From Pseudomonadota bacterium (GTDB lineage Bacteria; Pseudomonadota; Alphaproteobacteria; Rhizobiales; Methylopilaceae), in assembly GCA_023388965.1 (NCBI GenBank), contig JAEWFF010000011.1, forward strand, positions 1 through 37,999: a DNA stretch of 37,999 nucleotides, read 5' to 3'. Both the position numbers and the translations under genes were made by a program. Below, piece after piece: positions 17,243 through 24,837 of this stretch. Under the pieces are notes generated by a model. The model was not told the DNA's origin, searched no databases, and worked only from the letters and a program-made list of their open reading frames with translations. Numbering within the stretch: position 1 is the stretch's first letter; the number at the start of each line of letters is the position of its first letter.

Positions 17243-17887
17243 ATGGACGACGCACCCGCCCCTGACGACCGCCTGATCCGGGAAACCGGCGTGGCCGCGC
17301 GCGTGGCCAATATCGTCGAGCCGGTGCTCGGCGATCTCGGATTCCGTCTCGTCCGGGTGAAGGTGACGAGCCAGAACGGCTGCACGGTCCAGATCATGGC
17401 CGAGCGTCCGGACGGCACGATGACGGTCGAGGATTGCGAGGAAGCCTCCAAGGCCATCTCCCCCGTCCTTGATGTCGAAGATCCGATCGAGCGCGCCTAT
17501 TACCTTGAAATGTCATCGCCCGGCATCGACCGGCCGCTGGTGCGGCTCGAGGATTTCTCGCGCTGGGCCGGGCATGTCGCCAAGATCGAAATGGACGTGC
17601 CTTACGCGGGCCGCAAACGCTTTCGCGGAACGCTGACCGGGCTCGAGGGCGATCGCGCGCGCCTTGTGCGCGACGATGTCAAGGAAGGCGCGGAGGACCG
17701 CGAGGTGCTTCTGCCGGTTGCCGACATGGCCGAGGCGAGGCTTGTCCTTACCGACGCATTGATCGACGAGGCGCTGAAGCGCGGCAAGATGGCTGAAAAG
17801 CTTGCCGGGCAGACGGCGGCTCAGGATGGAATCGAACTGGATGTCGATGCGCTCGAGGAGCCACGGCAACGCAAGGGACGGAGATAG
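17243..17887 (+). CDS. rimP: Ribosome maturation factor RimP
   Basis: A 214-residue protein needed for 30S subunit maturation. The N-terminal domain (about residues 10-95) shows IVEPVLGDLGFRLVRVKV and LEMSSPGIDRPL (about 91-102), the family signature; a C-terminal Sm-like domain follows (about 108-165), and a basic tail ends in RQRKGRR. The ATG at 17243 is right after the hairpin-embedded GGAG. It is the first gene of the conserved rimP-nusA-ylxR-infB block, with only 4 bases before nusA. Confidence 0.96.
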   Translation: MDDAPAPDDRLIRETGVAARVANIVEPVLGDLGFRLVRVKVTSQNGCTVQIMAERPDGTMTVEDCEEASKAISPVLDVEDPIERAYYLEMSSPGIDRPLVRLEDFSRWAGHVAKIEMDVPYAGRKRFRGTLTGLEGDRARLVRDDVKEGAEDREVLLPVADMAEARLVLTDALIDEALKRGKMAEKLAGQTAAQDGIELDVDALEEPRQRKGRR

Positions 17888-17891
17888 GACC

Positions 17892-19511
17892 ATGGCCGTT
17901 AGCGCCAATCGTCTGGAGCTTTTGCAGATCGCGGACGCGGTCGCGCGGGAGAAGGTGATCGACCGGCAGATCGTGCTCGCGGCGATGGAAGACGCGATCG
18001 CAAAGGCCGCCCGCGCGCGCTATGGCGCGGAGACGGAAGTGCGCGCCGAAATCCATTCCAAGACCGGCGAAATCCGCCTGTCGCGTCTGCTGCATGTCGT
18101 CGACGAGGTCGAAAACACCTCGACCGACATCGCGCTCGAAGAGGCGCGCAAGCGCAATCCGGCGGCCCAGGCCGGCGATTACATTTCCGAGCCGCTGCCG
18201 CCGTTCGATTTCGGCCGCATCGCCGCGCAATCCGCCAAGCAGGTGATCGTGCAGAAGGTGCGCGAGGCCGAGCGCGAGCGTATGTACCTCGAATACAAGG
18301 ACCGCATCGGCGATATCGTCAACGGCGTCGTCAAGCGCGTGGAATACGGCAATGTGATCGTCGATCTCGGCCGCGGTGAGGCCATCGTACGCCGCGACGA
18401 GCTTCTGCCGCGCGAAATGTTCCGCCCCGGCGACCGTATCCGCGCCTATGTCTACGATGTGCGCTCGGAACCGCGCGGCCCGCAGATCTTCCTCAGCCGT
18501 ACGCATCCGCAGTTCATGTCCAAGCTGTTCGCGCAGGAAGTGCCGGAAATCTACGACGGCATCATCGAGGTGAAGGCGGTGGCCCGCGATCCGGGCTCGC
18601 GCGCCAAGATCGGCGTGATCTCGCGCGACAGCTCGATCGATCCCGTGGGCGCTTGCGTCGGTATGCGCGGTTCGCGCGTACAGGCGGTGGTGAACGAATT
18701 GCAGGGCGAGAAGATCGACATCATTCCGTGGTCGCAGGACGAGGCGACGTTCATCGTCAACGCGCTGCAGCCCGCCGAAGTGGTCAAGGTCGTGCTCGAC
18801 GAGGATTCGGGCAAGATCGAGGTCGTCGTTCCCGACGATCAGCTCTCGCTCGCCATCGGCCGCCGCGGCCAGAATGTGCGTCTTGCCTCCCAGCTCACGG
18901 GCTGGGACATCGACATCATGACGGAGGCCGAGGAATCGGAACGCCGCCAGAAGGAATTCAACGACCGCACGCAGAACTTCATGAATGCGCTCGATGTCGA
19001 TGAGGTCGTCGGCCAGCTTCTCGCCGCCGAAGGCTTCGACACGGTCGAGGAAATCGCCTTCGTCGACATCACCGAAATTTCGTCCATACAGGGCTTCGAC
19101 GAGGACACGGCCAACGAAATCCAGAGCCGCGCGCGCGAATTCCTCGCCCGCATCGAGGCCGAGCAGGACGAGCGCCGCCTCGAGCTTGGCGTCGCCGACG
19201 AGCTGAGGGAAATTCCGGGCGTGACGACCGCGATGCTGGTTGCATTCGGCGAGAACGACATCAAATCGGTGGAGGACCTCGCCGGGTCGGCGACGGACGA
19301 TCTGCTCGGCTGGAGCGAGCGCAAGGACGGCGAGGTCAAGCACTTCCCCGGCGCGCTCGAAGGCTTTGCCGTCTCCAAGGAAGAGGCCGAGGCGCTCGTC
19401 ATGCAGGCGCGCCTCAAGGCCGGCTGGATCGATTCGCTGCCCGAGCCGGAGCCCGAACCGGAGGATGAAACCGAAGGCGAGGCCGGCACCGAGGAGGAGG
19501 CTCCGGTCTGA
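17892..19511 (+). CDS. nusA: Transcription termination/antitermination factor NusA
   Basis: A 539-residue RNA polymerase-associated factor. In order: NusA N-terminal domain (about 1-125), S1 domain (about 130-200, beginning DIVNGVVKRVEYGNVIVDLG), two KH domains (about 225-350, with VGMRGSRVQAVVNELQGEKI and AIGRRGQNVRLA), two helix-hairpin-helix-type C-terminal repeats (about 365-500), and an acidic tail of Glu-Pro repeats. The ATG at 17892 follows an AGGACC site 4 bases after the rimP stop. The stop overlaps the proposed CTG start of ylxR. Confidence 0.97.
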   Translation: MAVSANRLELLQIADAVAREKVIDRQIVLAAMEDAIAKAARARYGAETEVRAEIHSKTGEIRLSRLLHVVDEVENTSTDIALEEARKRNPAAQAGDYISEPLPPFDFGRIAAQSAKQVIVQKVREAERERMYLEYKDRIGDIVNGVVKRVEYGNVIVDLGRGEAIVRRDELLPREMFRPGDRIRAYVYDVRSEPRGPQIFLSRTHPQFMSKLFAQEVPEIYDGIIEVKAVARDPGSRAKIGVISRDSSIDPVGACVGMRGSRVQAVVNELQGEKIDIIPWSQDEATFIVNALQPAEVVKVVLDEDSGKIEVVVPDDQLSLAIGRRGQNVRLASQLTGWDIDIMTEAEESERRQKEFNDRTQNFMNALDVDEVVGQLLAAEGFDTVEEIAFVDITEISSIQGFDEDTANEIQSRAREFLARIEAEQDERRLELGVADELREIPGVTTAMLVAFGENDIKSVEDLAGSATDDLLGWSERKDGEVKHFPGALEGFAVSKEEAEALVMQARLKAGWIDSLPEPEPEPEDETEGEAGTEEEAPV

Positions 19512-20146
19512 GCGGGAACGGCGCAAAGGACGACCGGCGCGCCGCCGAGCGCAGTTGCGCGCTGACGCGCGCGACGCATCCGGTCGATGAACTGATCCGT
19601 TTCGTCCGGGCGCCGGACGGAACCGTGGTGCCCGATCTCAGGCGCCGGCTTCCGGGCCGGGGCGTGTGGATCGAGGCGCGCAGGGACAGGATCGCCGAGG
19701 CCGCGAAGAAGGGCGTCTTCGCCCGCGGCTTCAAGGAGAAGACGCAGCCGTCGCCGGATCTGGCGCGGGAGGTCGAGGGGCTGATCGAGCAATCCGCGCT
19801 CGATATGCTGTCCATGGCCAACAAGGCCGGGAAGGTGGTCGCGGGCTTCGGCAAGGTCGAAACCGCGCTCGGCAAGGGCCAGACGGCGGCCGTGCTGCAT
19901 GCGCGCGACGGCGCGGCGGACGGCAAGCGCAAGCTGGCCCAGGTGCTCCGGCGCACGGGGTCCGAGGTGCCGGCGCTCGAGGTTTTTACGTCCGGGCAAA
20001 TGGATTTGGCCCTCGGACGGGAGAATGTGATACACGCAGCATTGCTCGCGGACCCCGTGAGTGACGCTTTTCTGGCGCGGGCCGAACTGCTGTCGCGCTA
20101 CAGGCAGGAAGAACCGGGGCAACCCGCGGAGATGGATCAGGAATGA
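19508..20146 (+). CDS. ylxR: YlxR-family RNA-binding protein with L7Ae-like domain
   Basis: A 212-residue protein. The N-terminal YlxR domain (DUF448, about 15-75) carries RSCALTRATHPVDELIRFV and RRRLPGRGVWIEARRD. The C-terminal half (about 95-165) resembles an L7Ae/L30e-type RNA-binding domain (LSMANKAGKVVAGFGKVE). Position between nusA and infB is diagnostic. The conserved YlxR domain begins well before any ATG or GTG in this frame. The frame is open only from 19469, and the best start is the CTG at 19508, which overlaps the nusA stop as CTGA, with GAGGAGG 7-8 bases upstream. Starting at the GTG near 19625 would delete most of the YlxR domain. Confidence 0.9.
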   Translation: MSGNGAKDDRRAAERSCALTRATHPVDELIRFVRAPDGTVVPDLRRRLPGRGVWIEARRDRIAEAAKKGVFARGFKEKTQPSPDLAREVEGLIEQSALDMLSMANKAGKVVAGFGKVETALGKGQTAAVLHARDGAADGKRKLAQVLRRTGSEVPALEVFTSGQMDLALGRENVIHAALLADPVSDAFLARAELLSRYRQEEPGQPAEMDQE

Positions 20147-22713
20147 CGGATACGAAAAACCCGGGCGACAAGACTCTGGGCCTGGGCAAGACGCTGACAC
20201 TGAAGCGGCCGGTCGACGGCGGCGTGGTGAAGCAGAGCTTCAGCCACGGCCGCACCAAGCAGGTCGTCGTCGAGAAGGTGAAGCGGCGCGTCATCGGCCC
20301 GGCCGGAGAAAAGGACGCCGCTGCGCCGGCTCCTGCCGCAAGGAAGCCTGCCGCTCCTGCCGCAGCGAGCGCGCCCACAGCTTCCGCTCCGAGATCCGCT
20401 GCGCCGAAGGCGCCCCGCAATCCGAGCGTCGTGCTGCGCACGCTGACGCCCGACGAGATCGAGGCACGCGACCGCGCGCTCGCCGATGCCCGCTCGCGCG
20501 AGCATGAGGACCGGCAGAAGGCCGAGGAAGATGCGCGCCGCCGCGCCGCCGAGGACACGCGCCGCGCAGCCGAACGCGAAGCCGCCGAAGCGCGCAAGCG
20601 CGAGGAAGACCAGCGCCGCCTCGCCGAGGAAGAAACCCGCAAGAAGGCCGAGGCCGCCGCCAAGCAGCGTCTTGGCGAACCCGCCGCCGCTCCTGCCGGC
20701 CGCGCCAAGGCGCAGGACGAGGAAGAAGCGCCGCGCCCGGTGCGCCGCCCCGGCGGATTGCCGAGCCGGCCCGTCGTGCCGCCGAAGCCGGAACGCACCA
20801 AGGCCGGTCAGGAAAAGCAGCGTGGCCGGCTGACGCTGACGACCGCATTCGAATCCGAGGAGGAGCGTGCGCGCTCCGTCGCCTCGTTCCGCCGCCGCGT
20901 GCAGCGCATGACCGGCAAGGTCTCGGCGCAGCCGAAGGAGAAGATCCAGCGCGAAGTCGTCATTCCGGAAACGATCACGATCCAGGAACTCGCCAACCGC
21001 ATGGCCGAGCGCGCGGTCGACGTCATCCGCCTGCTGATGAAGCAGGGCGAGATGAAGAAGATCAACGACATCATCGACGCCGACACGGCGCAGCTCCTCG
21101 CCGAGGAAATGGGCCATACGGTCCGCCGCGTCGCGGAATCGGACGTCGAGGAAGGCCTGTTCGACGTCAAGGACGAGGAAGGCGCGGCCCAGCCGCGTCC
21201 GCCGGTCGTCACCATCATGGGCCATGTCGACCACGGCAAGACCTCGCTGCTCGACGCCCTGCGCCACGCCAATGTGGTGGCGGGCGAAGCCGGCGGCATC
21301 ACCCAGCATATCGGCGCCTATCAGGTGACGGCGCCGTCCGGCGGCAAGATCACCTTCATCGATACGCCCGGCCACGAAGCGTTCACCTCGATGCGCCAGC
21401 GCGGCGCCAAGGCGACCGACATCGTCGTGCTCGTCGTTGCGGCCGATGACGGCGTCATGCCGCAGACGGCGGAGGCGATCAGCCACGCCAAGGCGGCGGG
21501 CGTTCCGATCATCGTCGCCATCAACAAGATCGACAAGCCGACGGCCAAGCCCGAGCGCGTACGCACGGAGCTGCTGCAGCACGAGATCCAGGTCGAGAGC
21601 CTGGGCGGCGATATCCTCGAGGTCGAGGTCTCGGCCACGCAAAAGACCAATCTCGACAAGCTTCTGGACGCGATCCAGCTTCAGGCCGAAGTGCTCGATC
21701 TCAAGGCCAATCCCGATCGTGCGGCCGAAGGCATCGTCATCGAGGCCAAGCTCGACAAGGGCCGCGGCCCGGTTGCGTCCGTACTCGTGCAGCGCGGCAC
21801 GCTGAAGGGCGGCGACATCGTCGTCGCCGGTTCCGAATGGGGCCGCGTACGTGCGCTCATCGACGATCAGGGCAAGGCCGTGACATCGGCCGGTCCCTCC
21901 ATGCCGGTCGAAATTCTCGGCTTCCAGGGTGCGCCGGATGCCGGCGACCGCCTTGCCGTCGTCGAGAACGAAGCGCGCGCCCGTGAGATCGCCGATTACC
22001 GCCAGCGCCAGCGCCGCGATCTTGCTGCGGCCCGCGCCGGACGCGGCGGCGGCGGTTCGATCGAGCAGATGATGTCGAACCTGAAGATCGCAGCGGGCAA
22101 GCAGGAATTCCCGCTCGTCATCAAGGGCGACGTGCAGGGCTCGGTCGAGGCCATCATTCAGGCGCTCGCCAAGCTCGGCAACGACGAAGTCGCGGCACGC
22201 GTGCTGCATGCGGGCGTCGGCGGCATCACCGCATCCGACATCACGCTTGCAAGCGCCTCCGGCGCCGCCGTGCTCGGCTTCAATGTCCGTGCGCTCAAGG
22301 AAGCGCGCGAACAGGCCGAGCGCACCGGAACCGAGATCCGTTATTACAACATCATCTACGATCTCGTGGACGACATCAAAAAGGCGATGTCGGGCCTGCT
22401 CGCACCAGAGCGGCGCGAGGAGTTCCTCGGCAATGCCGAAATCCTCGAAGTGTTCAACATTTCGAAGGTCGGCAAGGTCGCGGGCTGCAAGGTCACGGAC
22501 GGCCGCGTCGAGCGCGGCGCGGGCGTGCGCCTCATCCGCGACAACGTCGTCATCCACGAAGGCAAGCTCTCGACGCTCAAGCGCTTCAAGGACGAGGTCA
22601 AGGAAGTGCAGGCCGGCCAGGAATGCGGCATGGCGTTCGAGAACTATCAGGACATGCGCGCCGGCGACGTCATCGAGTGCTACTCGGTGACGGAGGTCAT
22701 CCGGTCGCTGTAA
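20143..22713 (+). CDS. infB: Translation initiation factor IF-2
   Basis: An 856-residue GTPase that positions initiator tRNA on the 30S subunit. A long Ala/Arg/Glu-rich linker with coiled-coil character (about 100-220) precedes the IF2_N domain (about 275-330). The G domain has GHVDHGKTSLL (about 360), DTPGHEAF and NKID, followed by the domain II-IV region. The start ATG overlaps the ylxR stop (ATGA at 20143-20146). A long minus-strand frame across it is a codon-bias shadow. Confidence 0.98.
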   Translation: MTDTKNPGDKTLGLGKTLTLKRPVDGGVVKQSFSHGRTKQVVVEKVKRRVIGPAGEKDAAAPAPAARKPAAPAAASAPTASAPRSAAPKAPRNPSVVLRTLTPDEIEARDRALADARSREHEDRQKAEEDARRRAAEDTRRAAEREAAEARKREEDQRRLAEEETRKKAEAAAKQRLGEPAAAPAGRAKAQDEEEAPRPVRRPGGLPSRPVVPPKPERTKAGQEKQRGRLTLTTAFESEEERARSVASFRRRVQRMTGKVSAQPKEKIQREVVIPETITIQELANRMAERAVDVIRLLMKQGEMKKINDIIDADTAQLLAEEMGHTVRRVAESDVEEGLFDVKDEEGAAQPRPPVVTIMGHVDHGKTSLLDALRHANVVAGEAGGITQHIGAYQVTAPSGGKITFIDTPGHEAFTSMRQRGAKATDIVVLVVAADDGVMPQTAEAISHAKAAGVPIIVAINKIDKPTAKPERVRTELLQHEIQVESLGGDILEVEVSATQKTNLDKLLDAIQLQAEVLDLKANPDRAAEGIVIEAKLDKGRGPVASVLVQRGTLKGGDIVVAGSEWGRVRALIDDQGKAVTSAGPSMPVEILGFQGAPDAGDRLAVVENEARAREIADYRQRQRRDLAAARAGRGGGGSIEQMMSNLKIAAGKQEFPLVIKGDVQGSVEAIIQALAKLGNDEVAARVLHAGVGGITASDITLASASGAAVLGFNVRALKEAREQAERTGTEIRYYNIIYDLVDDIKKAMSGLLAPERREEFLGNAEILEVFNISKVGKVAGCKVTDGRVERGAGVRLIRDNVVIHEGKLSTLKRFKDEVKEVQAGQECGMAFENYQDMRAGDVIECYSVTEVIRSL

Positions 22714-22720
22714 TTACCGG

Positions 22721-22839
22721 CCCTCATCCTGAGGAGCCCGCGCAGCGGGCGTCTCGAAGGATGGGCGATGGGCCCGGTGCGTGTAACCATCCTTCGACAC
22801 GGCTCGCGGCTCTGCCGCGAGTCCGGCTCAGGATGAGGG
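22721..22839. repeat. Repeat B, full cloverleaf-like copy
   Basis: An outer 13-bp stem (22721-22733 with 22827-22839) encloses three arms: GCCCGC/GCGGGC (22736-22750), an 11-bp stem 22754-22764 with 22787-22797, and an arm built on CTCGCGGC and GCCGCGAG (22803-22821). Together they can fold as a four-way cloverleaf. It fills most of the infB-rbfA gap and will be inside the transcript. The sequence matches a dispersed Rhizobiales repeat; a partial copy lies at 2723-2764. Confidence 0.85.
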
Positions 22840-22897
22840 TTCGAGAGTTTCGCGGTCCGATCCCGCGACGCTCCCAACAACGAGGCTCAAAACACAG

Positions 22898-23308
22898 ATG
22901 GCAAAGAAACCCGCGGCCTCCGGCCCGTCCCAGCGGCAATTGCGCGTCGGCGAACTCGTGCGCCATGCGCTGGCGGAGATTCTGTCGCGCGGGGACGTGC
23001 CGGCGCCGGAACTCGAGCGCGCCGTCATTACGGTGCCGGAAGTGCGCATGTCGCCGGACCTGAAACTGGCCACCGCCTATGTGATGCCGCTCGGCGGCAA
23101 GAACGCCGAGGCAGCGGTTGCCGCGCTCGAAAAGCACAAGAAATTCCTGCGCGGCGAGGTCGGCCGCAGGGTCGAACTGCGCTCGGTGCCGGAACTGCGT
23201 TTCCGCGTCGATACGAGTTTCGATTCCGGCGCGAAGATGGACGCGCTGCTCGACAGTCCCGAAGTGCGCCGCGACGTGAAGAAGGGCGAGTGGGAGAAGG
23301 GCGAGTGA
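22898..23308 (+). CDS. rbfA: Ribosome-binding factor A
   Basis: A 136-residue KH-like protein that helps mature the 16S rRNA 5' end. SQRQLRVGELVRHALAEIL (helix 1 region), VRMSPDLKLATAYVMPLGG and RFRVDTSFDSGAKMDALL (KH core and C-terminal helix) are all clear. A Lys/Glu tail ends the protein. The stop overlaps the GTG of truB (GTGA at 23305-23308). Confidence 0.96.
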   Translation: MAKKPAASGPSQRQLRVGELVRHALAEILSRGDVPAPELERAVITVPEVRMSPDLKLATAYVMPLGGKNAEAAVAALEKHKKFLRGEVGRRVELRSVPELRFRVDTSFDSGAKMDALLDSPEVRRDVKKGEWEKGE

Positions 23309-24243
23309 ACGACACGGCCATTCAGCAGAAGCCGCCGCGCCCGAAAAAGCGTGATGTCCATGGCTGGCTCATCCTCGACAAGCCCGAGGGCATGACCTCG
23401 ACGCAGGCTTTGGCGCGGGTGAAACGGGTTTTCGCGGCCCGCAAGGCCGGCCATGCAGGCACGCTCGACCCGCTGGCGACCGGCTGCCTGCCCATTGCCT
23501 TCGGTGAGGCGACCAAGACCGTGCCCTTCGCCATGGACGGGCGGAAAGTCTACCGCTTCACCGTCGCCTGGGGCGTCGAGACCGACACCGACGACAGCGA
23601 GGGCCAGGCCACCGAAACATCGGCTAAGCGCCCCTCGCAGGCGGAGATCGAGGCCGCGCTTCCGGCTTTTCGCGGCCGTATCCTCCAGACGCCGCCGAAA
23701 TATTCGGCCATCAAGGTGCAGGGCGAGCGGGCTTACGATCTCGCCCGCGAGGGCGAGGACGTCGAGCTGGCACCGCGCGAGATCGAGGTGCATCGCCTCG
23801 ACCTGATCGAAGCCACTGAAAACGAAGCCATTTTCGAAACCGAAACGGGCAAGGGCGCCTATGTCCGGGCGCTTGCCCGCGATCTTGGCCGCGCGCTCGG
23901 CTGCCTCGGCCATGTCGTCGCGCTGCGCCGGGTCCGGGTCGGCCCCTTCGGCGAGGACACTCTTATTTCGCTGGACGAGATCGAGCGTCTCGGGTTATCT
24001 GCCCCCGGCGAGGGCGACCTCGTTCTCCTTCCCGTCGAGACCGCGCTGGACGACATCCCGGCGCTGGCCGTCAGCGGGGCGGATGCGGCACGGCTCCGCA
24101 GGGGCCAGACCGTCTTATTGCGCGGACGCGATGCGCCGCCGCTCTTCGGCACCTGTTATGTCACATCCCAAGGCGCGCTCGTCGCGCTGGCGGAAGCCGA
24201 AGGCGGAGAGATTCATCCCAAGCGCGTGTTCCACCTGGGCTGA
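23305..24243 (+). CDS. truB: tRNA pseudouridine(55) synthase
   Basis: A 312-residue enzyme that makes pseudouridine 55 in the T-loop of tRNAs. The catalytic Asp55 lies in GHAGTLDPLATG (49-60), and KVYRFTVAWGVETDTDD and YVRALARDLGRALGCLGHV are family motifs. A C-terminal PUA-like domain follows. The GTG at 23305 overlaps the rbfA stop, with GAGAAGGG upstream. rpsO begins 50 bases downstream. Confidence 0.97.
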   Translation: MNDTAIQQKPPRPKKRDVHGWLILDKPEGMTSTQALARVKRVFAARKAGHAGTLDPLATGCLPIAFGEATKTVPFAMDGRKVYRFTVAWGVETDTDDSEGQATETSAKRPSQAEIEAALPAFRGRILQTPPKYSAIKVQGERAYDLAREGEDVELAPREIEVHRLDLIEATENEAIFETETGKGAYVRALARDLGRALGCLGHVVALRRVRVGPFGEDTLISLDEIERLGLSAPGEGDLVLLPVETALDDIPALAVSGADAARLRRGQTVLLRGRDAPPLFGTCYVTSQGALVALAEAEGGEIHPKRVFHLG

Positions 24244-24293
24244 GGCCCGATTTACCGCCAGCCGGCGCGCCCGGCGGCAAGAAAGGATGCCCG

Positions 24294-24563
24294 ATGTCGA
24301 TTACGGCGGAGCGCAAACAGGCGCTCGTGAAAGAATATGCCACCAAAGAGGGCGACACCGGTTCTCCGGAAGTCCAGGTCGCGATCCTCACCGAACGCAT
24401 CACCAATCTGACCGGGCACTTCAAGGGCCATGCGAAGGACAACCATTCGCGCCGCGGCCTGCTGAAGCTCGTCAGCCAGCGCCGCAGCCTTCTCGACTAT
24501 GTGAAGTCGAAGGATGTGAAGCGTTACGAAGACCTGATCGGACGGCTGGGTATCCGCCGCTGA
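24294..24563 (+). CDS. rpsO: 30S ribosomal protein S15
   Basis: An 89-residue ribosomal protein of exactly the usual length, with the signature stretch LTERITNLTGHFKGHAKDNH and the ending YEDLIGRLGIRR. It binds the central domain of 16S rRNA. A good ribosome-binding site (AAGAAAGGA) precedes the ATG. The order truB-rpsO-pnp is conserved in bacteria. A strong terminator follows 10 bases after the stop. Confidence 0.98.
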   Translation: MSITAERKQALVKEYATKEGDTGSPEVQVAILTERITNLTGHFKGHAKDNHSRRGLLKLVSQRRSLLDYVKSKDVKRYEDLIGRLGIRR

Positions 24564-24572
24564 TCTTTCGCG

Positions 24573-24599
24573 CGGCGCGCCCCACGGCGCGCCGTTTTT
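24573..24599 (+). terminator. Intrinsic terminator after rpsO
   Basis: A 9-bp GC stem (24573-24581 with 24586-24594, core GGCGCGCC on both arms) with a 4-base loop is followed by five T residues. It closes the rimP-to-rpsO operon, at least in part, so pnp probably has its own promoter or depends on readthrough. Confidence 0.85.
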
Positions 24600-24693
24600 G
24601 CTTTGGGTAGCGGCGTCATGGGGATGCCGCGCCTGACCGAGGCGATGCGGGCCACCACATCTCCACGGGCAGGATCGTCAGGGACTTGGTCGT

Positions 24694-24773
24694 CATCCCG
24701 GAAAGGCGAAGCCTTATCCGGGATCGTATGGACAAGGTCCCGGATAATTGCTCCGCAATTTCCGGGACGACGG
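24694..24773. repeat. REP-like double hairpin in the pnp leader region
   Basis: Two adjacent hairpins: one around AAGGC/GCCTT (24704-24708 with 24712-24716) flanked by ATCCCGG and CCGGAT, and one with GTCCCGGA (24737-24744) pairing with TCCGGGAC (24761-24768) plus an inner AATTGC/GCAATT stem (24746-24751 with 24755-24760). The GTCCCGG/CCGGGAC half-sites link it to repeat A. It lies 65 bases before the pnp ATG. Confidence 0.7.
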
Positions 24774-24837
24774 TTTAGTCCCTTGCCATTCTGCTCGTGG
24801 CCCGGCCCAAACGCCGCAGACCATAGAGAAGAACATC

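Noticed and set aside
20137..22557. Long minus-strand open frame (about 806 codons) opposite infB
   Set aside because: It is a codon-bias shadow of a GC-rich gene: the plus strand encodes clear IF-2, and the antisense product is His/Asp/Arg/Leu-rich with no recognisable domain.
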